A DNA stretch of 64,000 bases, taken from contig NC_092679.1 in the NCBI RefSeq assembly GCF_964355755.1, positions 13,444,932-13,508,931 on the forward strand, written 5' to 3'. Numbering within the stretch: the stretch's first letter is position 1; each line of letters begins with the position of its first letter. This document shows positions 46,906 through 59,367 of this stretch, in pieces. A model generated the notes under the pieces. It was not told where the DNA came from and did not search any database. It saw only the letters and a program-made list of their open reading frames with translations. Made by a program: the position numbers and the translations under genes. This DNA comes from Antedon mediterranea. Its lineage: Eukaryota; Echinodermata; Crinoidea; Comatulida; Antedonidae.

Positions 46906-48708
46906 TAACATCATACTGTACCGTATGTCATAAATTTGATGTTCGAAAACTGGTGAATATTGTTACTGTAAATACGCGCCCTGAATGTAGATGGAGATTT
47001 CATGGATTTTCCATATATGGAAAAAATGTATTGACAAGACTTTATTATAACATACGAAACACGTTAGAATGTGTCGAATTTGTACGCAATATCGCATCTT
47101 CACAGGTAATTCGACTACATTCGAACATTCACTCTACCAGAGTGAATGAAAATCGCATAATCTCACCGAGAGATGTAAGTGCACCAACTTTCTATCGGTG
47201 GAAATATCTTTTTAAAAAGTAAGCCGTCTCTTGTAATAAAAGTTTTTTTTCTATCGAATTATTATCAAAAGTATTACATATTCACCAAGTCCTATATTCA
47301 TCGACCATAATCTATATCAATGAGTAATAGCACTTCAGAGTCAACATTCTGTAATGTTATCTATAACATAATAACACATGACTACATTATTGATTTTAGA
47401 ATAAATAACGATTTTAATAGGGGTTATGCAGTGTCGACATCCAGGTCTCAATACAAAGCAACGATCTTTAACATTAAACATTAATCACATGATACATTAT
47501 CATTATTACATGAGTATTTCAAGAATGACCTCGTAATGTTAGATACTTCACAAAACATTAAGCTTAAATATTTATTATCAGGCCTAAGTACACACAATTT
47601 CAACAAATACTATTGATACATGTTTCATATAAATCATTATGTATTTAATACAAATATAAGAATTTATTAATTAAAGATGTCAGTCTTTAAATCATAAAAC
47701 ATTAATTTGACAATAACCCACATCCTTCAACCACATTCAGTCTGATGATTTACAGTGCAGACATAATAATGAGACATGGCTTATATGAAACATACATAGA
47801 GTTGATAATATTTATTTTGTAATCCTCAAAGATTTGACAATAAACCCACAAGTATTCAATCATATGCCAGATAAAGAAAAATAAATACAGACATAATTGA
47901 CTCAATTTAACATGTTTAAATCTTAAAACATTGTCAATAATCCCACCAACCATGAATGAGATTAAGAAAACAAGTTTGATGATTTTTTATAGGCATTTTG
48001 ATCTTTTATCCCTACCTTGAAATGTTTTTCTATTGTCCTCATACAATTATGATTTTAACACTAACCAAACCCATTTCAGTGGACATTACTATTAAGCAGA
48101 CACTTTGTTGGGTCCCAAAGATGTCCCTTTAATAGGGGTTTTACTGTTAATTAAATTAATGAAAATATTTTTTTATATCATTTGTTAGTGCAGTGGAATC
48201 ACCTGCTAAGGTGACAGCTTTGGGACCCAGTAACGTGTCACCTTAATAAGGGTGTCAAAAAGGAATGGTTCTACTAGGAATGCCATGTATTGTGTCTATC
48301 TTAATCAATACCACAAACTCATTGCACATTATCTAGACAGATGTTGCTTAAATGTTTTTTTATATCTCAGTTAAAAAAATACTTGAAAAAAACTCCAATT
48401 TCTTCACCTTCATTAGCATTGGGCCATTAACCCATTTAAAAACATGATGTATTTTTAATTAATAAATATGTATATGTGACTATTTCCTTCCATGGAGAGA
48501 ATCGCAGACATAGGTTATGTTCAGGACAAAAGAAAATTCTCATAAGGGAATTAAAAGCTCTGTGAAGGTGAAAATTTGCAACAAAAGAAATTCTGAATAT
48601 AATTAGAAAATTCAGTATTATTTTATTATGAATAACAGATTGAAAAAGTATGAAGGATAATTGCTGATGTATACAATCCAGTATACAGCGTATATGTATA
48701 AGTAGTTT
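46906..48708. other. Intergenic, nothing coding recognised
   Basis: The frame at 46953-47222 begins beside the array and matches nothing I know. The 48060-48265 segment holds inverted copies of the CCTTTAATAGGGG module. Confidence 0.35.
48060..48265. repeat. Inverted pair of the GGGACAC module family
   Basis: TGGGTCCCAAAG near 48109 and CTTTGGGACCCA near 48209 pair. Each arm continues with AGTGTC-type and CTTAATAAGGG-type modules related to 11010-11170. Confidence 0.6.
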
Positions 48709-48923
48709 TTATTTACAATAACTCACAAACTTCATTTTAATTGACTGTCTTTTACAATCAGTACTGTCAATCTCTTCTTTTCTTATACCTTCTTCACTGC
48801 CCAACGAAAAACAATCAATCCCTATGAAAGATATTTTATAGCACACTTGAACACAAAACAAGTCTACTACAATATCAAGATACTTAATCGTCATTTCCTC
48901 GCCCTTCGGAATGGACATAAAAG
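48709..48923 (-). CDS. Possible exon with SET-domain-like C-terminal motif
   Basis: After an AG acceptor (ACTCTTTTCAAATACTAACAG) the - strand reads FMSIPKGEEMTIKYLDIV. This resembles the GEE-x-x-I-x-Y-x-D end of SMYD-type SET domains (human SMYD3 reads VGEELTICYLDMLM). Downstream the frame stays open to a stop at 48709, with a possible donor near 48789. The NHSC-type motif that should lie upstream was looked for and not found. It could be an exon of an unassembled gene, a pseudogene, or chance. Confidence 0.3.
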
Positions 48924-51350
48924 CTGTTAGTATTTGAAAAGAGTATGGATGGTGATTATGGTTCTGTACTGGGCCATCTAGTAGAAAAGTCTTGTTCTGA
49001 AGAGGTCACCCAGTATAAAGAAGAAATAAATATTTATACAACAAACACTTTTCCTAGATTTAAAATAGTGTTTACTAAAGTTTTCATTTTAATCCTTAGA
49101 ATTTATTATTAATAAGATTTCAATATTGTCATTAACCAAGGAATTTTAGTCCGGGACTCAATTTAGCATTGTAGTCATGATTTTTGGCCAGATCTAGAGG
49201 TGGGAGCTAAGGGCATGCACTCCTCACTTTTGACAGCTAAAATGAATTACTGTTTGATATCTATTTTTGAAGGACTATTAATATCATATGTTAGAGTTCC
49301 CGTTTAAAAAAATCCTGGATCTGCCACAGCCCCTGAGGTTCAGTCATTATTCTACAAGAAATGTAAATGGCTGATTGGTATTAAGGCCTAATAGACAGAA
49401 GAGCCATAATCACTACTGAGTTGCTTCATGATTCTGGTGATAGAAGTCTTCTCAGATAAAGGACTTTGAACTGTAGACTCAGTGTATTTCATTCACTTGT
49501 GTGCTCTAGGAAAAGATTTATTTTCTAGCTGGGTATAATTTTCTAAGAATTATTTGCATATTACGATAATGTTGGTCATGGGTGTCGTAAAATCGAAAGC
49601 TCCTTATTACAGAACCCATTAACTGTTACATTAGGAGAAAGACAATCAGATTAAATAGCCTATTCAACATGGCCCTGCTTTTTTCATTTTTCATCAAGTC
49701 TTATGTATTCTATTTTAAGGCAAATTTATACTAGGACGATAACGATTGACTTGATAAGTAGAAAAATATGTATTTTTTATACAGAAAACAAACAAAATCA
49801 AAAAAGTTTTCAACCTATAAGTATAGGATAGCCATTTCTGTTGTCTTTGATGAAAATAATATTGTTAAAATGCAATATAGAATTCATGATCTATAAGAAC
49901 AATAAAATCATTGTAGTCACAATTGTTTGTATTGCTCTTACTAATCATGACATCATCTGATTGGACTTTATCTTAGCACATTATCCAACAACATTAAAAC
50001 TTGGTATTAAGATTGTGTTCTTGGCAAAACTGGTGTACTGATAAAAACTCCATCCACACCATGGTAGTCATCTAACCATGGGTAGTCTAAAACTGGAAAT
50101 CTCTGGAACGAAACAAGAGGTTCTGTATAATAGGCTGGAATTCTATAAAACAAGTCAAATTAAAATTTAACATTTTAATTTATACCAAATTCATTATACC
50201 AAATTTGCATGCAATGTGTGAAATATTTAATTGGTATATGTGGTAACTGTGCATTTGAGAATACATGTTAATAAGATGAATTTTGCAGTAATTAAGCTCT
50301 GTCTACTGTATACTATCAAACTAGTTTGTATAGAAACAAAAAAAGTGTAATGTACCCAAATATGGTAGTGATATACCCAAATATAGTAGTTATCTGACAT
50401 CATCATGTCCATATATGAACACATCACATTTTTTTGTCACATAAAGTTTAAAATAAAGTAGACAGAGCTTTAGTTCTAGTAAGCACCTCTCAAAATATTG
50501 GTGCAGAATTATGGTTATAATTTCCACCTTTCATCACAACTCAAGGCCGTTATTAGGACATAAGTATGTAGCAACAAAGCTAAGCTTAGTCCTACAGTAT
50601 AATATTTTCGATTAACATCACATCAAGTCATGTTTTGTGAAAATATACGAATAGAAAAGAATGAAAACAAAGACGAAAGATGAACTTCAATTTTGAATGA
50701 AACATTTAATCTATTTCTTATGGCCTTAGGAAAGTTATAACTAATAGCAGATAAACAATTTGGTTGCTTTGGCTAATTCATGATGATGATGATGAAGAGA
50801 TTTGCTGAGTAACAAAATCAATTCAGTTTTAATACATGAGCTTTTTACATAATTGGAGGGGAATAGCTTTTAGTTCTACTTATGATATGACTCTTTATAA
50901 AAGAGAACAATTTATATTTATCTACTATAATTATGATGTACTGTTTAAAAGTATTGTAGATGATTAATTTCAGATGGGATGAGTGTTTAGTTTAATTGCT
51001 TAAAAGGTTTTATGCTTGATCTTACTCTTTTTTTAAATAGTAGTTTCCCATTCTAAACTTTTAAAATACGAAAATGGAATAATATAAAGAAAATGTTATA
51101 CCATTTACGGAATCCTATCATATCATACATCAATATGATATTAACAACCGACCTATTTTCTTTTAAAAAGCATTTTTTACAAATAAAAAGTAAAAGTATA
51201 CTTGCTTTGTTTTTGTTTGGTTATATTAATTTATAAGTGAAATCATTGTTTTGCTTTTATGGAAGTGAATAAATAATAATCTGATTTATATTTTTCATGT
51301 TTTGTAGACAATACATAAATTAGCACTATACCTCATAGTTGGTGATTTAT
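48924..51350. other. Mostly unassigned sequence around orphan exons
   Basis: Apart from 50007-50142, nothing coding was recognised. A MITE left-end relic (TTTTAAGGCAAATTTATACT) begins near 49712. Confidence 0.35.
50007..50142 (-). CDS. Possible terminal exon, unknown protein
   Basis: A TTGTTTTATAG acceptor opens a frame IPAYYTEPLVSFQRFPVLDY then PWLDDYHGVDGVFIST and TQS before TAA. The aromatic-rich composition looks protein-like, but 45 open codons can occur by chance. I do not recognise it. Confidence 0.25.
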
Positions 51351-51482
51351 TCAGTCATCATCTCCAACTGTGGTTTCTAAAAGTTCTATAAGCTCTTCCA
51401 TTTGAGGAGTCATTGTTGCTATGGACACACTACCAGTACTTAAGCTGCGTACATGGCCTTCTGCACCTTCTGGTCTGGTACA
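51351..51482 (-). CDS. Probable terminal exon, unknown protein
   Basis: The acceptor ATTGTTTTTATAG opens a phase-0 frame of 43 codons: CTRPEGAEGHVRSLSTGSVS then IATMTPQMEELIELLETTVG and DDD, ending TGA. It has a polar, acidic C-terminal helix. AATAAA overlaps the stop directly. The other two frames are closed. Upstream exons were not located to the right, so the gene is unidentified. Confidence 0.4.
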   Translation of the reverse strand, partial: CTRPEGAEGHVRSLSTGSVSIATMTPQMEELIELLETTVGDDD

Positions 51483-51602
51483 CTATAAAAACAATTACTG
51501 TACAATTACTAATACGGTAAAACGGGCAAGTTTCTTTTTGATATAGGCTTCTTTTTGAGATGGGCTTCTTTTCGAAATGAATGGTGTAAATTGAGAGTTG
51601 CT

Positions 51603-51985
51603 ACTACAATAATAATAATAATAATAAACAGTATTTATATAGCGCCTAATGGATCACTGACCCCTCTAGGTGCTTTACATAGGACCTTAACTAATGGTAA
51701 TAAACTATCCCCCGCCGGACACCATTCCGGTATTTCTTAGTCGAGGTTTCGGGGATGGAGACAATCAATAATGTGAAAAAAAAAAAAATGTAACTAAGCT
51801 TAACTATGCTTATAACTAAGGTAAAACTATCCCCCGCCGGACACCATCCCGGTATTTCTGAGTCAAGGTTTCGGGGCCAGAATTAAGAATAGAGAGTAAA
51901 TGAAGCATGCACAACTTAAGCTAGGGTTAAACTATCCCCCGCCGGACACCATCCCGGGATTTCTGAGTCAAGGTTTCAGGGAAGG
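51603..51985 (-). mobile_element. Inverted copy of the CCGGCGGGGGATAG retroposon
   Basis: It begins with (AAT)n, then AACAGTATTTATATAGCGCC and AATGGATCACTGACCCCTCT, and three CTATCCCCCGCCGGACACC units. It is the reverse complement of 31840-32160 with very high identity and one extra partial unit, so both insertions are fairly young. Confidence 0.78.
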
Positions 51986-53959
51986 AATAAATGAATGAAT
52001 GAATAAGTTAATTAATACCGGATGAGAACAGATGGGCTTTCATAATATGATTATTAGACATTCCCTGCCAACTTTACATATTTTCCAGCAAAACAGACAA
52101 GAAGAAGATACAAAATGGAACTTGAAAAACAGTGAACTGTAAAATAAATGAGGATTGAATGCTTAGGGTTGATCATTAATATATTAATATAAATAACTGG
52201 ATCATACAAATTTCTATTTATTTGAAGTTCCATAAAATCTTTCTCGAAAAGAAACCCATACTATCTAATAAAGAAATTCATTGGGCTTTGATTTCGAGAT
52301 GGGTTCCAAGATTACTTTTGCAAAACAAAGAGTGAGCTTTTTTTATGTTTGACAGTATAATTAATTAATATTAATAATTGTCTTTTATATAGTGCTTAAC
52401 CAATTAAATTTTCTCTAAAGCGTTACGACCCAAGTCTCGAAACAAGGTAGAAATTACGTCATTTCATATGCTATGCAAAATAGATGGGTTTTCAGCAATA
52501 ATAAACAACAATAATTAAAAATGTATAATAACTTTAGTCATGTTTACTGATTGGAAATCGTGTACATTGTTCTTGGGTGCAACACAAACCCATAACCTCC
52601 AGAGCACTGTTGTGGTACTCATACCTCTAGACCACCAATTTGTACGATTGATGACTAGAGCCAGGCTTTGGGCACAAGTTTGCAACTGTGTTATTACTTG
52701 CATAAAAATACATAATTGAAGTAACCTTTAAAGAACCATAAACATTCTAAAAAGCCTATACTTTACAGAACATGGGCAAAAAAAAAGGCTGTCAGATTTT
52801 TGTCAGATTTATTTGTCAAAACACACATTCAGGAAAAAAACCTGTGGTTTTAAAGTTTGCTCAACTTGCCGTTAAATTAAGGATCCACACATACTCATGC
52901 ATCATAGGATTAGGAAACAATTCGTAGGATAAAAAATATGATACAGTATGAACTGAAAAGTTGATGAAGGAATTTCAGAGTTCAAAAGATTCATAACCGA
53001 CTGATCTTTTCGAGTTTAAAACAGTATGAACTAATAAAGGTAAATCAGAGTCATTTAAAAAAAATAGTTGCAATGAATAATAAGATAGCAATAAGCATTC
53101 TAAAAATCATACATTTTTTAATATATTTTACGGTCTGCTAAGAAGTAATTTGGCTGAGTACATTTTTCAATTTTGATTTCCACAGAGTATGTGTTGATTA
53201 GACGCCAATAACATGCTTTTTTGCTGTTGCTCAAAGAATCACAAGGGAAATTTGCACAGATAGATGAAAGACACAGACTTGTTTGTTTCTCGTTTATTAC
53301 AATAAAGTATTTTATCATAATTATGGTAATTAGAATTTAAGACTTTCAGGTTTAATGCAGTTTGTTCATTACACTCTCAACATCACAAAACGTTTGATGA
53401 AAAAGTAAAATAAAAAACATTAATACTATTAAAAAATGATTGCTTTGGCTCATTTGGCACCGTATATTATTTCTTTAAACACTTCATGGCCGCAGTATGT
53501 CTATAGATTTGTTTACAGCATACAAAGTGAATATTTTATTTAATCTTTCTTTATTCTGAAATACACTTTAAATACAATGTACTGATTTCCAAAGTGGTTC
53601 AGTTCTTAACTACATAAATGTAAACAAAATACAGTATATAAATGGACAAAAGAAAATATAAAATTAAACCTAAATTGTCAAAATCAAATTAACACAATTA
53701 AAGTAAACACATTTAAAGGTAAAAACAGAAATAATTGAGATTTTTAAACAAGATAAAAGACGTTTAATCATTGAGCATTAATTAGATTTAGTTTTGAATT
53801 AAAATTAAAGTTTTGAAATTTGTGATTTGTAATGAAATTTTGAAATCACACAAAATAACCAATGAAAAGAATGGAGTTGACAACTTGGGGAACCAACATA
53901 GTTGCATAGGGTTTGAAAGGCCGTAGTGTTAAAACATATTGTCGTCATCCTATAGGTCA
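51986..53959. other. Intergenic, AT-rich
   Basis: At 52545-52690 the - strand has a weak tRNA-like head (GTGGTCTAGAGGTATGAG ... TATGGGTTTGTGTTGC), perhaps an old SINE. Otherwise nothing recognised. Confidence 0.35.
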
Positions 53960-54640
53960 TGACTGACCCTTTGTGACCTTCTTGATGACGTTGCTACAAC
54001 AATGCCGCTGGGTACAGTGGTACACTGTGCACATATCCATCTCAGTGATGTTCTTTATCCCAACGGATTCTTTGTCTAGACCATGCTTTCGATTGCCTTT
54101 TGAGTGACCTTGCATAATAATCTTCTCTATGTTTTCATCCTCTCTTCTCGCTATGTGCCCAAGGTATTGAAGTTTGTTCTTATCCTATCTGTTGGCACAA
54201 AGTGACATTAGTTCCAATTAGAGACTTGACGAATTCATTGGTCTTATGCTCCTTCCAGAATATTCTCAACATCTTCTGCCAGCAACACATCTCAAATGCT
54301 GCAACCTTTTTTCTATCTGCTGCTCTGGGTGAACAAGTCTCAGAACTATACCAATGCAAACCAGAAAAGAAAGAGAATTCATAATTTTGGTTTTTGTATT
54401 CCTAGAAATCCCTCGGTCCTTCCAAATACTTGTAAGGCCAATTGCTGATGATCTGGCTAAGTTAAGACTTCATTTTGTTTCAACAGAGCTACTGCCTTCC
54501 TCAACAACCATTGAGCCTAGGAAGTTGAAGTGATCGATAACCTTTATATCCTCACCGTCGACTTGAACTTGTTGGTCATTTCTTTTTGCACAAACCATCA
54601 CTTTTGTCTTGTTAACATTATGGAACTGTCCAGTATCCCT
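53960..54640 (-). pseudogene. RTE-like LINE reverse transcriptase C-terminus, decayed
   Basis: Minus-strand frames read NVNKTKVMVCAKRNDQQVQV, DHFNFLGSMVVEEGSS, ARSSAIGLTSIWKDRGISRN and KTKIMNSLSFL. They continue with EKRLQHLRC and a GHIARREDENIEKIIMQGHS tail. These blocks match the NVKKTKVMV, FKYLGS, KIWKDRNIS and LGHxxRR series of RTE-type and related endonuclease-RT elements. Stops and frameshifts are frequent, so it is a relic. Confidence 0.85.
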
Positions 54641-54642
54641 TT

Positions 54643-55161
54643 TAGGCTAATTTACACAGTCAAGCGGTAATGGTAAACTTGTATGTGTCTTGTTTGTTTG
54701 TTTTTTATTTGTTGCTTAATCACCAAAATTCAAAAATTCATATACAAATGACAAAATGAGAGCAAGATGATAACTCTAGCTCTAGGGCTTGTTTCCATAG
54801 GACCCCCCCCCCCACATATATGAAAAATCTTAATTAACAGGCTAATTGTAAATTAAAGTTGCATTTCAGAAGATGTTTTTCAATTGAATTTATGGTTTCC
54901 AACATCCTTTAAAGTTTTTCATTCCATATTTTTATTGCATCAAAGTAGATGTTTTGAAGAATATTTTTGAAGAATATAATTATTTAGAATATCTCGTGTG
55001 TTGTAATAATAATTGAATAAAATTAAATTTGTGTCCCACATAGAATCTCTATGCTGAGCGCATTTTCGCTCCATGTTTTGTGTAAATGGAAAAAAGAAAT
55101 AACATAGATCCTATATTTTTGGTTTCTGCTTTACAATTCACATTGTGTAAATTGGCCTTAA
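54643..55161. mobile_element. Long copy of the GGCTAATTTACA MITE family
   Basis: The left TTAGGCTAATTTACACAGTC then AAGCGGTAATGGTAA and right CATTGTGTAAATTGGCCTTAA are inverted ends. GCTCCATGTTTTGTGTAAAT is shared with 17590-17690. It directly abuts the RTE-like relic. Confidence 0.65.
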
Positions 55162-56137
55162 TAGGGGTGTCCCAAAGGAGGGGTTGTAACAAGTAAATGC
55201 TCATATGATGTATTTTCTAGCAAGCAAGTATATTGGTTAAAAGTGGTGTTTTTTGGGCAATTTACAATTAACTGATGTTAGTAACAAAACAACTTATATA
55301 ACAGTTCTTTAAACGTTAAGTTCCTTAATCTTGATAACTTCATTGATATTTTATTTGAGAAGAAAAAATGCACATTCAAATAAAACTATGAAACATAGGG
55401 GAAGTTATAGATCGATAATTATTAGGATATAGATCAATAGTAATAATATCAATAAATAAGATATTCAAAATTGGGTTTATAGTCAAAACCATCTCAATTT
55501 TGATGCTATTAAAGGCAATTGCACAAAGCAGAAATTTACCCCCTTTTCTAAGGGCTTCTGAAGGCCATGCAGAAAAAATATCTTGGTTAGCATACTTTAA
55601 ATTAAATTAAAGGTGATAAGAATATCTTGTATCTGATGAGGTAATTGATTGTGTCAGCTTGCTGAGAAGATGGTATTCATAGAATGTGCCATTTACAATT
55701 TCATTAATTGATTAATGATCTCTGGAATTTAAAGAAAAACAAAACACACCACAATCATACAAAGTATTACTTAAGAAAAACATAAAGTTTATGATTCTAA
55801 GTAACAAATATAATTGGTAATATTATACAGGGGTTTGTCTAAACAGAAAATTAGATAATAATCTGATTAAAAGTTACCTGATGTCAAAATATATATATCA
55901 CCGTCACAAAACCTTGAATATTTATACATAATAATAAAATAAATATTAGTAAATTTGTTTATCAATAAATTTAGGCATATTGAACTATTTTACTTATTAT
56001 TATTATTTTTACATTAATTTTAAAATTTTGTTTAGCAATTGCTAATCATTTTTGTATAGAACATACTTTTTTTTATTGAATGTTTTGTTATAAAATTCTA
56101 TAGCTTTTTCCTTTGCCACACTGGCAAAATTATTCCC
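55162..56137. other. Intergenic
   Basis: It starts with a GGGGTGTCCC module (55165) of the dispersed GGGACAC family. The rest is AT-rich with no exon seen. Confidence 0.35.
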
Positions 56138-56774
56138 TAAGGCTGTGTTTATACAACTCCCTAAAGTTGAATCAGTCTTTAATTTTTAGCGTGTTGCACA
56201 GGCCGAGGTCAACCCCACAAAAACCTTGCAGTTATACATGAAATCGTAATACCGTGTTATACCGTAGTTCATAATCCTAAGTTGTACAATATACTTGCAT
56301 GCATTATGAATTAATATGAGTTTATATTAAGAATTTTAATAAAGGATGATTTCGTTTAAAATTTAGTTTATTCAATTATTGATTTTTTAAATCTGCTTTT
56401 GAAATTAGAAAAAAAATGTTTTAGAATTAGGATAAAACTATGCTACATTTTGCCAAATTATGCTAACATTTGATTAGCGTTAATTTTAAGTGCTAAATCA
56501 GTTAAAATATGCAAAAAAGCACAATTATCTACTAGATTTGGTCAACATTTTCACCGCACATACTTTTATTTAACGAGAGGTCAAAACAATACCCTGAGGA
56601 CACTTCCAACACGCCAACAGCAACCGGGAATCCACAAAATTTTAGGATTCAGCCAAGTAGCCTTTTTTGCAATTAAAATCTCATTACACGGAATCTCTTC
56701 GATGTTATACAACACACTTTTTGTAGGCGTGTGGAATATGCGTGTAATAGCGTGTTGTATAAACGCGCCCTTAG
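56138..56774. mobile_element. MITE with TAAGGCTGTGTTTATACAAC ends
   Basis: The left CTAAGGCTGTGTTTATACAA pairs with the right TTGTATAAACGCGCCCTTAG. The inner AGCGTGTTGCACAGG pairs loosely with ACACGC motifs in the right arm. The 637 bp are noncoding apart from a short frame at 56581-56826 that lies within the right arm. Confidence 0.65.
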
Positions 56775-59367
56775 TTAGATGCATTGTTCCCAACAATTCA
56801 AAATGATTAAAATTCAAAAGTATCATCAGACAATTGAATTATACGAATGCTATTCACAACAAATTTGGACTTTTAGAAGTTCTAGGCTTACATATATTGG
56901 CTTTTGGTGGTCGTAGTATGCAAAAATTAGAATATAACAGTTAAAATCATAGATGAAATTTTAAATGACATAATTAATTATAAGTAAGTTTCTATTTGAG
57001 TTATGACACTGCAGATTAAATAAATTAAAAATGTTTTAAACTTTGCTGCCATATATCATTCATTTCATTGTTGATTTATTCTTAACATTCCAAAAACAAC
57101 TATAAAACAAAGATACTGCCTCAGCAGCTGTTTGATTACCTTGTGTAAACTCTGAATTTAATACCTTGACAATTATTTAATTAAAAGAAAATGTTTACCA
57201 ATGATGTGTTAGTCCATGGATGAACCTTCATGGTTATTCAAATTACAATGCAAATTTAATAAAGTAATATATGTACCGTCATTTTGAACAATGTCTTCTA
57301 GAATTCTATATTTAGAATCTATTATCATGATTTTTATAAGGGGGTGGTGGTCGACAATAATTATTTTAATTGATGTTTTATTGGGGAGGTGTTCCGGGCG
57401 TTTATTCAAATAAATACCGTCCTAATTGGTGTAATTAATACATTATTCCGCGACACAGTGAGCCGTTTTGACCTAAGAAGGAAGACGTTTTAGACGGCTT
57501 GCAACATGGGCAGAAGTATCCCAGGGCCCTAACGGGACACATAGCGCACAGTATACATAAAGTCCTGGCAGCTTACTCAACAACTCGGCTATCGGGGTTT
57601 CACTCGATTTCAAACAACAGCTCTTATCATCAGTTCTCCTGATGTAATTTTATATACTTAATCCCCAAAATATACTCTTATGTTTTATGAATATATTTAA
57701 TTGATCTTTATTAATGTACTACTGTACCTTCATACGTGCGGTCTGAAAATAAACAAAAAACTAAAATGGCTATCACCACCAACGGCCAACCAAGTTGAAA
57801 CCAACCATACAGGAAGTTGCACTGTGATTGACACACCTTACCATGAACCCAGAAATTACCTCTACCGCGCGTAGAGGTAAAAAGCTACCGATGAAATCAC
57901 AAATTTTGTTATAAAACCTTTTATAATATCTTCCTAAGATAGAAATATGGAACAATATCGTAATAGTGGAAACTAATGTTATCGCGGTACATCTGAGATA
58001 GATAAGGTTGCTATCTAAGGCGGAGATTTGTCCCGAAGTTTTTCCATTGTGCTCGCCTATGTCAGAATTAACCATAATTTATATATAGATTATTATTATT
58101 TATTGTTAGAGAAATAATAACATGGTCATAAAGGGCAAACATCAAAAGGGCAAACATTGAAAACTGAAAGTAAATGGGCAGGTACCATAAAAGGTTTCAA
58201 TATTATTGGATTTGGATATGTAACATAAACACTTTGTTGATATAATAAAGTTAGTGCAGTACACCACGTAATATACTGTAGTTCTGAAAAAACTCTTTTG
58301 TTTCTCGACGTATTGATCAATATACTTTGTATCGTATATTGAACGAAATGTGGATAAACTCACTGAGGAACACTCAAAACTATGTATATGGTGTACCGCA
58401 AACTTTATATCAGCATTTGATTTTGACATGAAAACCTTCAAACAATATAAACACTTTTCTTATTTGGTGGCTAGATTGTGCATAAAAAAAATTTTTTTTT
58501 TCTTTCTTCTTGCATAAAATTTGTTTTGTGTTTGTTAATGATGCTTTGCTGTGTGGCAAAGCCATTGTAAACATTTTAGGAAGATCAAAAATGGTAAATA
58601 GTCAAATTGCGAATCTATATATCACTGTAGGCATTAATCAGGGAATAAATCCTGTAGAAACCAGCATCTCTTCAAACTGTATTAAGCCTGTGCACCTTAA
58701 TATCCCATTGTAGCTAAAGTTGATTAATACTTAATAATGCTGTCGCATTTTGCACACACAGTGCTCAGATCCATTCTTAACATACTGAAAACAGACAGAC
58801 GTTAGGGAGTATATGAAACAGCATCTCTAAGTAAATTAATATTGTATTCGGTCTTTTTCCTCAAACTACTTTCCTCGTGGGGTTTTATTAAACGTTGATT
58901 TATTATCATTGTTTGAGCTGGAGTTAGTAGATACGTAATAATACACTATACCATACATCATTTACTAATAAGCTCATCGACTCATAGATTCTTATTATTT
59001 GGATCCCATACTTTAGTTTGTCAATTAAGTACAAATTTAAAAAATGTTTCATGTTGATGTATGCTGTAGAGTAAAGAAAGGTATAAGCAATAAAAACATG
59101 TCTGAATATTGTATTCATTTAAATAATTACCCTTGTTTCTTGATTTACCAAGCAACAATGCTGTTTAATCAAAAAGTCATTCTGTGGACGTTCAGAAACA
59201 AATAAAAGAATTACTGATTGAGGTTCAATAGCTGCAAATTTGTATGGTACATTGTGAAAACGAATGTTGATAAGCAAACAAGCAGACGCAAATAGAAATA
59301 TAACATATTAAAAGTATAAAGCTTTGCCTCTTAATTCATTTTAAACGTATGTATATTTTTGCATGTC
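56775..59367. other. Intergenic, nothing supported
   Basis: A short run at 57380-57425 (GGGCGTTTATTCAAATAAAT) looks repeat-derived. 57460-57620 is GC-richer but gives no recognisable protein. Frames at 57773-58075 and 58142-58441 were considered and not supported. Confidence 0.35.

Noticed and set aside
57773-58075. 100-codon minus frame containing CVNHSAT, considered as the missing SET NHSC motif
   Set aside because: The Cys and Pro-Asn of the motif are absent, the rest is unlike SET domains, and no splice link to 48923 is evident.
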